The notes under the pieces: model-generated | Seen by the model: only the letters and a program-made list of their open reading frames with translations | What the model was told of the DNA's origin: nothing | Database searches by the model: none | Made by a program: the position numbers and the translations under genes | From: Phascolomyces articulosus | Taxonomy: Eukaryota > Mucoromycota > Mucoromycetes > Mucorales > Lichtheimiaceae | Direction of reading: 5' to 3' | NCBI GenBank assembly: GCA_025677815.1 | Contig: JAIXMP010000026.1 | Location: 496,001 to 560,000 of the forward strand | Length of the DNA: 64,000 bases | Shown here: positions 1 through 13,039 of the stretch, one piece after another | How the letters are laid out: each line of letters opens with the position of its first letter | How positions within the stretch are numbered: the stretch's first letter is position 1

Positions 1-2091
1 CCTGGAACCATACTTGTATGTTGTAATAATTTTGTTGAGCATAGCAATACAGCCATATGCACCTTTAAGATGATCGTACACATGCTTATGTTTATCAACA
101 GAATGGCCATGCGCTTGCGAGACTTCCAACAATAATAGTTCTAAATGCGATCCATCCAAGTATAAAACACCGTCAGCGTTATATTTGATATCCGATTTAA
201 TCGTTGACACAGATTTTAAATCGGTTTCGCCAGTGCGAAAATGGGTAATATTATCAGTGTTCGTTGCAGATACGAATGAAGCAATGGATTCCAAGAAGGG
301 CCATAACGCATAGTGGGAATATTCAGTTTCAGATTCTTGGATTCGTGTTGGCTTATCTTTACAGAGGATAGATTTAGAGCTATTCATCATATAACAACAG
401 AAAAACAAATATTAGTATATATTATATCCAGCATGTACATACCGCTCTCTTGCTGCTCATTATTTATTCTTAACTTACAAAGTATCGACAATCGACTGGA
501 TAAAGTGGAACTCAGAAGAATAAAATAATGATGGGTAGTGAGATTGAGGAGGAAATACCAAAGATCGACATAAAGGTGTACCCTACAAGAAAAGAAAAAC
601 AGAGGAGGTTGATCGGAAACATTAGCAATTTTTATAAATAAAATACACCGGTATTATCATCAGTTTATTGGTACTTACAAAATCGTTATCCTTTATGGCA
701 TCCAGAAGATACTCACCATAAAGTGGAAGATCCAATTCCTCCACATCCTCTTCCAATTGAATTGCATCATAAACGTTTTCGGGAATATCATCCAATCCAA
801 AACGACGTCCACACTGCACAATACCATATCTTTCCAACCTATACAATAGTTCATTATTAGTTCTTCTTATTAATCAACATGTTTATCACCTGAAGTAATC
901 ATAATTAAATTTCATACCGATAACGATGGGAGTGCTCGAATGGGTTAGAACCCGCGAATTCTTCCCAAACTTTTTCAAATTTTGAAAGTAATTCTGGTTT
1001 GGGTGATGCTATGGACGACGAGGACGAGGATGCTGCTGCTGTTGTTGTTGGTACCGGTGCTGAGGATGATGATGGAGAGTATTTTTCGATCTAATATAAA
1101 AAGAGGTTAAAATATATAAATTTATAGGTACTCAGATAAACAGAATAAATTATAGCCAATTGATGAGCCAATGGATACCTTATCACCGTCATCATTATGG
1201 TTGCTGTTGTCGCTATTTCTAATGTTTAGAGAAACTAATAGTCAGTATATAAGCCGCGTTTGCTTCAATGCGTCTATACATCATAATTTTACCTCGACTC
1301 TCTCTGCTTTTTTTTCTAAAATTGATCCCAGTAAAACATATAAAGTTAACGTTATGGTAAATTATGATTTTGAAATAACTGTATTTCATCATTTGAAATT
1401 TATTTACCTTATTCAAGACTTCATGATCACTTGAGGCAGATCGCTATTGTTCGGGAAAGATGGAGTGTGAGCAAACGATGTATAAAAAGAATGATATGTA
1501 CATAACATAATAACAATAACAATAGAAAGAGCAGCTTACCTTTTCACTGGTCTATGCATATATGTTCATTTAAACCAAACTATATTTTAGAAACAGTTCT
1601 ACAATCTTGAAGTTTTATATAGTACTATCAAGTCTATTACCTTAATGTATGTTGTTAATGAACCAACCTCACCAATCAATTGCTGCTGAACTGATGCATT
1701 CTGCATGTTGATCACGGATCCGCTTGATTGATTACCACTACTACTGTTGTTATTGCTGCCATGTTCAGTTTGAGCATTATCAACTCCATGGGTGGTTGCT
1801 TTTGACTTTGCACTCTGTTCAAGCACGAATAATAACAGTAAGTATATTTCTCTTTATTAGAACCTTAAAAAAAACTACAAGAAGATAAGATCATACCAAA
1901 ACCTCAATGAATATGTCGTCAGCACGGTTCTTTATTTTTTTACTTCCAGATTGGCGTGCAGTGGTAATGTCTTGGATCAAATAAATGAGGAAATTGTCGA
2001 CTGAATACTCGTTTACATAGTGGTTTGTAGCCCCTTCAGCAGACCATTGATCGCATGGAATTTCATTAAAGTAATTTATTTTTTTGGTCAT
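1..2091 (-). CDS. Lineage-specific hypothetical protein, multi-exon, 3' end off the window
   Basis: I do not know the function. The minus strand holds a chain of open exons. The first starts at ATG 2091 and runs to 1897 (65 codons), the next is 1814-1641 in phase, with probable micro-exons between 1640 and 1091. Then come 1090-918 (Ser/Ala-rich, followed by FEKVWEEF), 838-679 (LERYGIVQCGRRFGL...), 582-479 and about 358 to 1. The last exon contains the motif YLDGSHLELLLLEVSQAHGH, followed by a VYDHLKGAYG stretch. I associate this style of sequence with large uncharacterised families in Mucoromycota; that is recollection, not a search. The protein is mainly acidic and helical and has no signal peptide. 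The junction between the 582-479 exon and the last exon does not fit in phase with the obvious GTAAGT donor and AAAG acceptor, so an exon is misplaced or the gene is frameshifted there. It is partial because the window begins inside it. Confidence 0.55.
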
Positions 2092-4051
2092 GTCGGTGCT
2101 GAAAATAGAAGCGAAGAGGCGGTCAAGTGAAGAAGAGTAAAGAAAAAGAGTAAAGAAGTGGAAAAAACTGGAAAAGGAAAAAACGCAGCGAGTGCGCAGT
2201 AGGTTCTTATTTGATGCATGAAAAAAGCGGGTCTGGAACGAAAGAAAAAAAAAAGACCAAGTATATGTAACAATGTGCTAAAATAAAAGTCCACTGACCA
2301 TAAATATATATATTATAGTATACCATGTATTTTTTTATGTACACCTTAGCCTTGAATAACAATTGGATAGAGTTGTTGAGGATGAGAGAAAGATGATGTG
2401 TTTATTTCAATAACAATTTTTGAGTACCGCTTCGAATCTCATCGCAGTGGCAGCGTTCAAACTTGGATACATTATCTGTGATTGCAAATAATCACATAGC
2501 TATTCATCTCCTCATCATAAATTTTACTGTGAAAGTCGGGGGATTGGTATTGATTTAGGCTGCACATCGAAATATGATACATAACTAGAATTAGTAGTTA
2601 ATTGTTCTATAAGTGGTATTAGGGTTTCTATAGATTTGTTCCACTTGTTGCATTGTAACTTACCGAACGGCGATATGTCATCCATTGTATTTTTATTTTT
2701 TTGAGAAAAAAAAAGCTGCTGCTGTGAAATATTATTTTCTCTTACAATCTGAGGATTCAAAAGATTATATTGTTGCTCACATATCTCGTACTTTTATTAT
2801 AATCAGACTATCACCAGAAGCAATCGTTTCTTTCCGAATATTCAATGCCGACAAGAGCAAAATAGATTGCTTTGCTTCGTATTATTGTCAAAGAACATTA
2901 TAATATATTTTAAGACAGAGAACAAGTTTTCATATTATAAAACATCACATATAACTCTGCATCGTCTTGTTCTCTTCAACCAAATTTTTTTTGGCACTTT
3001 GTATATCACCATTCTAAAGATAGTAGCCTTATACATTAACAGAGGACGGGTAATTTTATTTATTAGCATATGAAAGTTCAAAGGCATTTATACAATTTCG
3101 CAACATTCGCATATATATATATTATTTTTTAGGTACATCAGACCCATGCATGGCCTGATTGCTCAATCGATAAGCAGTTACCAGCCCAAATCAAATAAAT
3201 GAAAAATATAATATCACTTCAGCACTCAAACAAAGGTGTCAAATTCAAATGAATCAAAGGAGAATATAATAAAAAAATTCATTTAACAATCTCTGCAACC
3301 CACGTTTTTGCAACATAGGGAATTTCAATATTTTAGTGCAAAAAAATGTTGACTTGTGCCTGATGGGAGCCGATAAGCAATGGATCCGGATGATCAAGTT
3401 TAAAATATTGCTGTGAAGGTACTACATCAGCAAAACATGCCAATTTTATAATATAGATGCATAGATAATTTTCTAGGTAGAATAAATGATACGTTTTATG
3501 AAAGAACGCCTTTTTCAAGGAAGTAATGAACTTCGTTTTGTTTGGGACAGATTTTTGTAATCACTTCAATTATAATAAAACCAGACTTCTGTGTCATTGC
3601 TTGACATGTTTATTGAAAATATTGTAAAATTGCTATCCTCCAATGGCATTTGAAGCCGTGCAACCATAAGAAATAGCAGCGATTCATATAATCAGGTAAG
3701 GCGAAAAAGGGTTGGAATACATTTGTGGATAACCGATAGATTATATAAGACTCTATAATGGCTCGCTATTTTATGTAAATAGATGCCAAAGAACAGGACA
3801 CAGATAAATGTACTGGCTGGGTGTATTAATGGCTCCATGACAATGACTTGTCGGCCAATTACTTTTCCAATTTATAGCAGCTTTTGCAAAATGTATAATC
3901 CTCCGTCATCCAAAATATGATTGTGTTCGTCACCGGTATTATATAAATCCCGTAGTATCAGTACCGCTGTAAGTGTTAGGATTCTTCGTTAAGTCCAAGA
4001 AAGGCTAACAATCGCTATTCCAGATTATCCTTTGTGGTAGCAACTATACAT
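2092..4051. other. Gene-poor AT-rich stretch
   Basis: No convincing gene is seen. A short minus-strand open stretch (2524-2760) contains an ATG at 2684 followed by a GTAAGT-like donor, but no partner exon could be joined in phase. The region just upstream of the first gene (2100-2290) is purine/pyrimidine-skewed and may be its leader. Nothing else is supportable before the satellite begins at 4052. Confidence 0.4.
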
Positions 4052-7000
4052 TAAATAAATACATCAGTTAGTTACTATTTGGTAAATATCCAAATATGCA
4101 TTTTATATTTATAATCATTATACCTGAAATTTAACAACACTGACTTCTTGTAAACAATATAGCAGATTTTTCTTGAATCCTATAAAATAGAAATCACAAC
4201 AAAAACGTGTCGTTATCTAAAGTATCAAGAAATAGAGTATTCCAAGATATGTAAATACTTCACCTATATAAATAAAGGATCTGGCAACTCGGTAATATGT
4301 GATACATGAATCTCAAATCATAGAATAGAAAGGTCTAACCATAACAACCCGGTCAACAATACAGTTTTGAAAACTAGTATGTAAATATTCAACAGGTCGC
4401 TGCGGAGCTATAGATCATTGTGTGCAATCCATTGACCCCACGGTCTGGCATCACTAAACATCCAGTGGAGGATTATCCATGAAGGCAAAGTCCTTATCAC
4501 CCGGTTAAGTATTCAACAGGCGATTGTGAAAGTATAGGTAGTTATCTGAAACTCCCATTGACCCCCACGGACTGCCATAATAATAATTCATAGACGCATG
4601 TCCGTATTGCCCGGTTAAGCATTCAACAGGCAATTGTGAAAGTATAGGTAGCTATCTGAAACTCCCATTGACCCCCACGGACTGACACCATCAACACCAG
4701 GCTTGTAATTGCTTTCTCAAGGCGTGTCCTTCATCACTCGGTTTACAGACAACTGGATAGTTGGTGTAGATATTCAACAGGTGATTATCACAAATGTAGA
4801 TCACTGCATATAATCCATTGACCCGATGGTTTGGCATCACTAAACACCCAATAGATCATTATCCATGAAAGCAAGGTCCATATCACCCGGTTAAGTATTC
4901 AACAGGCAATTGTGAAAGTTTAGGTAGCTCCTGAAGCTCCCATTGACCCCCACGGACTGGCATAATAATTCTTCATGAAAGCAAGGTCCATATCACCCGG
5001 TTAAGTACTCGACAGGTGATTGTGAAAGTATAGGTAGCTACCTGAAGCTCCCATTGACCCCCACGGACTGGCATAATAATCCTTGGACGCATGTCCTCCA
5101 TCACCCAGTCTACAAATGCAGATATTCAACAGGTGATTATAGTGACATGCAATCTATTGACCCTATGGACGGCAACAAGAAATTCAATGAATTCGAAAAA
5201 CATGTAACGACAGATCGTCCCAGTAACAGATCCTTATCCAAGTAACCATCCTTTCTAGTAATAATTGCCCTTCTAATAAATAAATACATCAGTTAGTTAC
5301 TATTTGGTAAATATCCAAATATGCATTTTATATTTATAATCATTATACCTGAAATTTAACAACACTGACTTCTTGTAAACAATATAGCAGATTTTTCTTG
5401 AATCCTATAAAATAGAAATCACAACAAAAACGTGTCGTTATCTAAAGTATCAAGAAATAGAGTATTCCAAGATATGTAAATACTTCACCTATATAAATAA
5501 AGGATCTGGCAACTCGGTAATATGTGATACATGAATCTCAAATCATAGAATAGAAAGGTCTAACCATAACAACCCGGTCAACAATACAGTTTTGAAAACT
5601 AGTATGTAAATATTCAACAGGTCGCTGCGGAGCTATAGATCATTGTGTGCAATCCATTGACCCCACGGTCTGGCATCACTAAACATCCAGTGGAGGATTA
5701 TCCATGAAGGCAAAGTCCTTATCACCCGGTTAAGTATTCAACAGGCGATTGTGAAAGTATAGGTAGTTATCTGAAACTCCCATTGACCCCCACGGACTGC
5801 CATAATAATAATTCATAGACGCATGTCCGTATTGCCCGGTTAAGCATTCAACAGGCAATTGTGAAAGTATAGGTAGCTATCTGAAACTCCCATTGACCCC
5901 CACGGACTGACACCATCAACACCAGGCTTGTAATTGCTTTCTCAAGGCGTGTCCTTCATCACTCGGTTTACAGACAACTGGATAGTTGGTGTAGATATTC
6001 AACAGGTGATTATCACAAATGTAGATCACTGCATATAATCCATTGACCCGATGGTTTGGCATCACTAAACACCCAATAGATCATTATCCATGAAAGCAAG
6101 GTCCATATCACCCGGTTAAGTATTCAACAGGCAATTGTGAAAGTTTAGGTAGCTCCTGAAGCTCCCATTGACCCCCACGGACTGGCATAATAATTCTTCA
6201 TGAAAGCAAGGTCCATATCACCCGGTTAAGTACTCGACAGGTGATTGTGAAAGTATAGGTAGCTACCTGAAGCTCCCATTGACCCCCACGGACTGGCATA
6301 ATAATCCTTGGACGCATGTCCTCCATCACCCAGTCTACAAATGCAGATATTCAACAGGTGATTATAGTGACATGCAATCTATTGACCCTATGGACGGCAA
6401 CAAGAAATTCAATGAATTCGAAAAACATGTAACGACAGATCGTCCCAGTAACAGATCCTTATCCAAGTAACCATCCTTTCTAGTAATAATTGCCCTTCTA
6501 ATAAATAAATACATCAGTTAGTTACTATTTGGTAAATATCCAAATATGCATTTTATATTTATAATCATTATACCTGAAATTTAACAACACTGACTTCTTG
6601 TAAACAATATAGCAGATTTTTCTTGAATCCTATAAAATAGAAATCACAACAAAAACGTGTCGTTATCTAAAGTATCAAGAAATAGAGTATTCCAAGATAT
6701 GTAAATACTTCACCTATATAAATAAAGGATCTGGCAACTCGGTAATATGTGATACATGAATCTCAAATCATAGAATAGAAAGGTCTAACCATAACAACCC
6801 GGTCAACAATACAGTTTTGAAAACTAGTATGTAAATATTCAACAGGTCGCTGCGGAGCTATAGATCATTGTGTGCAATCCATTGACCCCACGGTCTGGCA
6901 TCACTAAACATCCAGTGGAGGATTATCCATGAAGGCAAAGTCCTTATCACCCGGTTAAGTATTCAACAGGCGATTGTGAAAGTATAGGTAGTTATCTGAA

Positions 7001-9036
7001 ACTCCCATTGACCCCCACGGACTGCCATAATAATAATTCATAGACGCATGTCCGTATTGCCCGGTTAAGCATTCAACAGGCAATTGTGAAAGTATAGGTA
7101 GCTATCTGAAACTCCCATTGACCCCCACGGACTGACACCATCAACACCAGGCTTGTAATTGCTTTCTCAAGGCGTGTCCTTCATCACTCGGTTTACAGAC
7201 AACTGGATAGTTGGTGTAGATATTCAACAGGTGATTATCACAAATGTAGATCACTGCATATAATCCATTGACCCGATGGTTTGGCATCACTAAACACCCA
7301 ATAGATCATTATCCATGAAAGCAAGGTCCATATCACCCGGTTAAGTATTCAACAGGCAATTGTGAAAGTTTAGGTAGCTCCTGAAGCTCCCATTGACCCC
7401 CACGGACTGGCATAATAATTCTTCATGAAAGCAAGGTCCATATCACCCGGTTAAGTACTCGACAGGTGATTGTGAAAGTATAGGTAGCTACCTGAAGCTC
7501 CCATTGACCCCCACGGACTGGCATAATAATCCTTGGACGCATGTCCTCCATCACCCAGTCTACAAATGCAGATATTCAACAGGTGATTATAGTGACATGC
7601 AATCTATTGACCCTATGGACGGCAACAAGAAATTCAATGAATTCGAAAAACATGTAACGACAGATCGTCCCAGTAACAGATCCTTATCCAAGTAACCATC
7701 CTTTCTAGTAATAATTGCCCTTCTAATAAATAAATACATCAGTTAGTTACTATTTGGTAAATATCCAAATATGCATTTTATATTTATAATCATTATACCT
7801 GAAATTTAACAACACTGACTTCTTGTAAACAATATAGCAGATTTTTCTTGAATCCTATAAAATAGAAATCACAACAAAAACGTGTCGTTATCTAAAGTAT
7901 CAAGAAATAGAGTATTCCAAGATATGTAAATACTTCACCTATATAAATAAAGGATCTGGCAACTCGGTAATATGTGATACATGAATCTCAAATCATAGAA
8001 TAGAAAGGTCTAACCATAACAACCCGGTCAACAATACAGTTTTGAAAACTAGTATGTAAATATTCAACAGGTCGCTGCGGAGCTATAGATCATTGTGTGC
8101 AATCCATTGACCCCACGGTCTGGCATCACTAAACATCCAGTGGAGGATTATCCATGAAGGCAAAGTCCTTATCACCCGGTTAAGTATTCAACAGGCGATT
8201 GTGAAAGTATAGGTAGTTATCTGAAACTCCCATTGACCCCCACGGACTGCCATAATAATAATTCATAGACGCATGTCCGTATTGCCCGGTTAAGCATTCA
8301 ACAGGCAATTGTGAAAGTATAGGTAGCTATCTGAAACTCCCATTGACCCCCACGGACTGACACCATCAACACCAGGCTTGTAATTGCTTTCTCAAGGCGT
8401 GTCCTTCATCACTCGGTTTACAGACAACTGGATAGTTGGTGTAGATATTCAACAGGTGATTATCACAAATGTAGATCACTGCATATAATCCATTGACCCG
8501 ATGGTTTGGCATCACTAAACACCCAATAGATCATTATCCATGAAAGCAAGGTCCATATCACCCGGTTAAGTATTCAACAGGCAATTGTGAAAGTTTAGGT
8601 AGCTCCTGAAGCTCCCATTGACCCCCACGGACTGGCATAATAATTCTTCATGAAAGCAAGGTCCATATCACCCGGTTAAGTACTCGACAGGTGATTGTGA
8701 AAGTATAGGTAGCTACCTGAAGCTCCCATTGACCCCCACGGACTGGCATAATAATCCTTGGACGCATGTCCTCCATCACCCAGTCTACAAATGCAGATAT
8801 TCAACAGGTGATTATAGTGACATGCAATCTATTGACCCTATGGACGGCAACAAGAAATTCAATGAATTCGAAAAACATGTAACGACAGATCGTCCCAGTA
8901 ACAGATCCTTATCCAAGTAACCATCCTTTCTAGTAATAATTGCCCTTCTAATAAATAAATACATCAGTTAGTTACTATTTGGTAAATATCCAAATATGCA
9001 TTTTATATTTATAATCATTATACCTGAAATTTAACA
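4052..9036. repeat. 1225-bp tandem satellite, 4 full copies plus an 85-bp partial copy
   Basis: Units begin at 4052, 5277, 6502 and 7727, and a fifth begins at 8952 but stops matching after 9036. The period is exactly 1225 bp and I could find no differences between the copies on reading. The first ~330 bp of each unit is unique AT-rich sequence. The remaining part is a ladder of seven diverged sub-repeats, each headed by ATTCAACAGG (in unit 1 at 4387, 4511, 4621, 4772, 4897, 5007 as ACTCGACAGG, and 5124), giving spacings of 124, 110, 151, 125, 110 and 117 bp. Each sub-repeat carries a second box, CCATTGACCC(C)CACGGACTGG, and a third, ATCACCCGGTTAAG. The structure is that of a higher-order repeat: an old minisatellite whose seven-unit block was recently amplified. 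The identical 63-codon ORF in each unit is almost certainly not a gene. Identity this high can also reflect assembly expansion. Confidence 0.97.
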
Positions 9037-9344
9037 GAGTTGCGAATGTAATCTTGCTCAGGAGATACTATAAAAAACAACTACAAATATAACTTCACAA
9101 TAAATACAAAAGTTATTAAATGTTGTTACATGTAATATTATATGAAGTACCATTAATTAAGAAAATGTATCATGTAAAAGTTTCCTGTAGTGTGTATTTC
9201 CCATCAGAAAAATAAACTTGAAAACAACGTTACATATGCTGCAAAATATATAAATTTTTTTTTTGCGTACACGGACTAACTTTTTTGCGCACTCTCATTA
9301 TTTTTTTTCACGTTCTGATTTTTTTTTATTTTTTTACTTTTGCA

Positions 9345-10600
9345 ATGTCTACCTCGAATGTTGTACCTGATCAATTTTTACCTACGTTAGAAGTTAAAAG
9401 TGGAACTGATGTTCCAGTAAACGAATATAATTAGGACGTTCCTCCTGGGTACCTTTACTGCTTTAATGTAAAGGATGATGGGATCATGACCGAAACCGTT
9501 GAGGAATCTTTCCCAAGAATAGTAGAAGTTATTGACCTGGAATGGATAGCTTATACAGGACCATAAGATTCCACCACTTATACACCTGCCACATAACCTC
9601 ATATAAGGAGATCATTGGATCTCAATTATTATAAGATTCATCGATCGAAGCCTAAAGCAATGAAAATAGATGGAAATGTAAGTGTTGAGAGGCGAGTCAA
9701 TATTGTTCAGAAAAAGAAGAAACCAAATACTACAATGGTTAGGGAACCCTATAATTCTTATATACCACACCAGATACAAGGTTTGATAGATTTGGTATTT
9801 TTGTACGGTTATTCAGCTAGAATAGCTGCCTTAGAACATGGTTTTGCAGTACGAACTGCCCAGCATTATTGTCGCTAGTATCGATTTGATGAAGACAAAG
9901 TTCTTTCTGGAAAGAAACCTCAGTCTGGAGGGCCCCTAAAAAACTTTTCGCGGAATACACAAAATTTCTCATTGATTACTTCGATAAATATATAACTGCA
10001 GTACTTTGGCAAGCTAGGGATGAACTCTGTGAGAAGTTTGGCATTTCAGTTAGTCTTTTAGCAATGCATAACCACTTGGTGAAACATTGTACAGTTACAT
10101 TCAAAAAAAAACTTGAAAAACTACCTGCTGCAAGAATCACAACAAGAGTAATCAGCCTCAGAAAACAAGTAATCAAGGACTGAGAAAAGGACCGCAACAT
10201 AGACTATATGAAAAACCATGTGTTTATTAATGAAGCTAGATTTAATATGCATCTTCGTCATAATTTCAGAAGATTAAAAATAGGAACGCCTGCTAATGGT
10301 ATAGTACCAAACAATAGAAAGATGCATATCCATTACTATTTTTAGTGCTATTTATCATGGAGGTATTCTAGATATAACTTTGAGAAAGCCTCAACCTATC
10401 CTATATCCAAAGAAAGGAAAGAGAAACAATAGCTTATATGAGCAGCCTCCTGAAGTGAACACAAGAGTTAGAAGTAGAATAGAGGAGCACTACATAGAGT
10501 TTATTATTAATAGATTATTAATAGATACTCTTGATGCAGATAATATATGAAAGGTAAAGTCATTAATGATGAAGTATAGGTTGTGGAATTTGGTTAATTT
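9345..10600 (+). pseudogene. Decayed Tc1/mariner (IS630-like) transposase
   Basis: An ATG at 9345 opens a reading frame interrupted by in-frame stops (TAG near 9432, TAA near 9564, TAG near 9876) and by frameshifts after about 9930. Between these, transposase-like sequence is readable: an N-terminal helix-turn-helix-like part around 9770-9870 (LIDLVFLYGYSARIAALEHG) and a DDE-type core near 10200 (MKNHVFINEARFNMHLR). It is followed by a GTPANG motif. In the FxDE position expected to carry the first catalytic Asp, the codon is AAT (Asn). The chain loses recognisable similarity at about 10560, before the second and third acidic residues, so the copy is both mutated and truncated. It sits directly after the satellite. 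No terminal inverted repeats could be fixed by eye. Confidence 0.8.
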
Positions 10601-10611
10601 TAGATTAGAAT

Positions 10612-10982
10612 TGTCGTGTCCATAAGATCGGATAGAATAAATAAGTAAAGTCTGTGCCACATCCAAAATAGGATGAGGTAAAAACAAGGATAAAGAATAA
10701 GATTAACGCCATGACCAGGTACATCGGAACAGATGTACCGAATAAGGCATGCGAATAAAATAATAAGAATAAGGGATCCATAAACGCCTTGTGTCATGGA
10801 CAGGCGTAAGATAATAGGAACAGTTCCCATCATCGACAATATCTCTAATACAAATATGAACACAACAATAGTATATGTAAAGAAATAATAAGAAATATAT
10901 ATCTCACTGAAAAGTATAAAAGGACATCAATTTATCAGATAGTTGGAGCATCACTATTTTTATTAAATAAATCTATATAACA
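10612..10982. mobile_element. Possible LTR fragment next to the truncated transposase
   Basis: The sequence starts TGTCGTGTCC where transposase similarity ends. It contains a TATA-like TATAAAAGG near 10914, then AATAAAT near 10965, and could end at ...ATAACA 10982. These are LTR-like signals, and the start TGTCGT is shared with the solo LTR at 61486. No target duplication was found and the right end is uncertain. Confidence 0.3.
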
Positions 10983-12127
10983 GTCTCAACGTATTCCTAT
11001 CATCTTTACTTTTCTATTTTTACTACCTTTTATATTTTTCACAAGAATAAAAGATAAAACAGACGATATAAATCCTTTGAGACTTTTTTATAGGTTTTTT
11101 AATGGAAAGAAAGATTTGAATAAAAGTTGAATTACTTTTCTACAGTTATGTTTACAATGGCTTATTTATACTTTTTCTATTCTATGAAAGATGTTGGCTT
11201 AGTTACTTATTTTATATTATTCTATATTATGGATGGATGAATTAGGACCTTTGGGATATGATAATTATTATCATTTATGAGGGTATCTATAAAGATAGGT
11301 CTAAGGCTGTGCCATTTATCTTTGATATCTTCTTTGACATTTTCTTTTTAGAGAGTTATATAGAGGTAGTACATCATTATACAATTATACTAACTTCCTT
11401 TTTTAAACAAGGATTATTTAAGTTTCCTTATTTGTATATGTGCTCAAGCTGTGCCTTTTGTGTAATATCGGTATTTATTATAAAGGAGTATAGTGTCAGA
11501 ATACAATATAGGTCATCATAAATTAAATTATTATTATAATAAGTCATGATCTTATAGTTTTATATAACTAGGTTGTTATTTAGTAATTAGTAATAGATAA
11601 TATACCAATCTATATAAACACTATGATTAGAAAGATGATTGAGGATCATGTTTATCTCCTACTACTATACTACTACCTGTTTCTTAATCCCCCCTATTGA
11701 AGAGTTGCATTTTGATCAACAGTAAGAGAAACATTAATAATAATAAATATTAGTAGATAAAAATAAATAAAAGTATAATATAATAATATCAATTTTGAAA
11801 AAGAAATTATCTTTTTTTTGGCAATTAATAAAATATAATCAATTAAAGATTAGTTTTATATAATTATAGTTTTATGTAATAACTTTAATAAATTTATATG
11901 TTGAATCTTCTGCAAAACCCTTCATTAAAAATTAGGTTGTCAGATTCAATAATTTTTTTTTTCTTTTAAAAAATTAAATAAAAAAAGCACCTTGTAAGTT
12001 TTGATAACTTATAAGGTTCAGGATATTAAATGTTGCTCTAAAGGGTAGTATTAGATATAACAATTTAATAAAGGATGATAACAATTTAAATAGTAAAAAA
12101 ATAGAATTAATCTTAACTATTACTTCT
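10983..12127. other. AT-rich non-coding stretch
   Basis: No gene was recognised. It is very AT-rich and holds only short open frames such as 11258-11521, which is hydrophobic and low in complexity and has no family signature. It lies between two LTR-like segments and may be degraded transposon sequence. Confidence 0.4.
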
Positions 12128-12562
12128 TGTTGTATCCAATATACAATAGCTTCACAATAAATAATAATTCTTCATTATTATTATTATTATTACTATCATT
12201 CACCCTATATCTCACTTGTGCGGTGATTCTATTTAGATAATTACTTATGTTACACACAGTATTGCACCATCCTCTTTCACATATTGTTAATTATGCTGGA
12301 TCACGCAATCCTTCTAACGATATCATTCATGGTCTACTTAAATATGCTGTCCTCATAACACGCAATCCAAATGATGCAATCTATATTCTAATATTATACC
12401 ATAATGTGCAAGTTGTAATAGTCCATCTATGATGAGCACTTTCTTATAAATAGAGAGATTATTTTTTATCTTAATAAACTTCAGTTCATTATTGGCGGGT
12501 CTCGTTGACTTATCTTGTCTCCTTTTATTCTTTTTATTGATTGATTTCTCTCTGATACAACA
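12128..12562. mobile_element. Solo LTR candidate (TGTTGTATC...GATACAACA)
   Basis: The segment is bounded by a perfect 9-bp inverted terminus, TGTTGTATC at 12128 and GATACAACA ending at 12562, with the canonical TG...CA ends of LTRs. Internally it has a TATA box (TATAAATAGAG near 12447) and an AATAAA signal near 12473, in the order expected of U3-R-U5. No second LTR or internal pol region was found nearby, so it reads as a solo LTR. A clear 4-6 bp target duplication was not seen, which lowers certainty. Confidence 0.5.
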
Positions 12563-13039
12563 ATTAGAGTATATATATATAATACTATAAATATAGATAA
12601 AAAAATTTAGTAATTTTCTTTTTATTATATTATTTTCTATATTAACTATATAATAAGATTAATATAGCTAATTATATAGACTTTTATAAGAATTCTTTAT
12701 CCATCCCTATATAAAAAAAAATGTAATACTTTATAATAACTATATTAATAATAGTAGAAGATCGGGAATTCAAAATAAGTAAATAGAAAAATATTAATAA
12801 AAAATTAAAATAAATAAATAAATATTTTAAAAATCAATATATTTTTATATATTTATTTTTACACTATATAGCTAGTACCATTTGAAAGCTTAATTTTTTC
12901 TCTATCTGATGATATAAATTACATCTATATTTAATTAATACTTTATTAAAAAAAAATTAATAAAAATGTATTATTTTTTATTTGTTTTTTGATTAAAAAT
13001 TTCCTTCATCTATTTTAAATAGAATCTAAAAACAACAAA
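12563..13039. other. Extremely AT-rich spacer
   Basis: Runs of A, T and TA dominate and no coding or RNA feature is visible before the tRNA. Confidence 0.5.

Noticed and set aside
3130..3185. tRNA-like phrase GCCTGATTGCTCAATCGATAAGC
   Set aside because: No matching acceptor, anticodon or T arm could be folded.
5054..8920. Four identical 63-codon ORFs starting at 5054, 6279, 7504 and 8729
   Set aside because: They sit inside the satellite unit, one per copy, spanning sub-repeats; identity follows from the repeat and the composition is not protein-like.
4052..9036. CRISPR-like array
   Set aside because: The internal repeats are diverged, spacers are related to each other, the host is eukaryotic and no cas genes are present.
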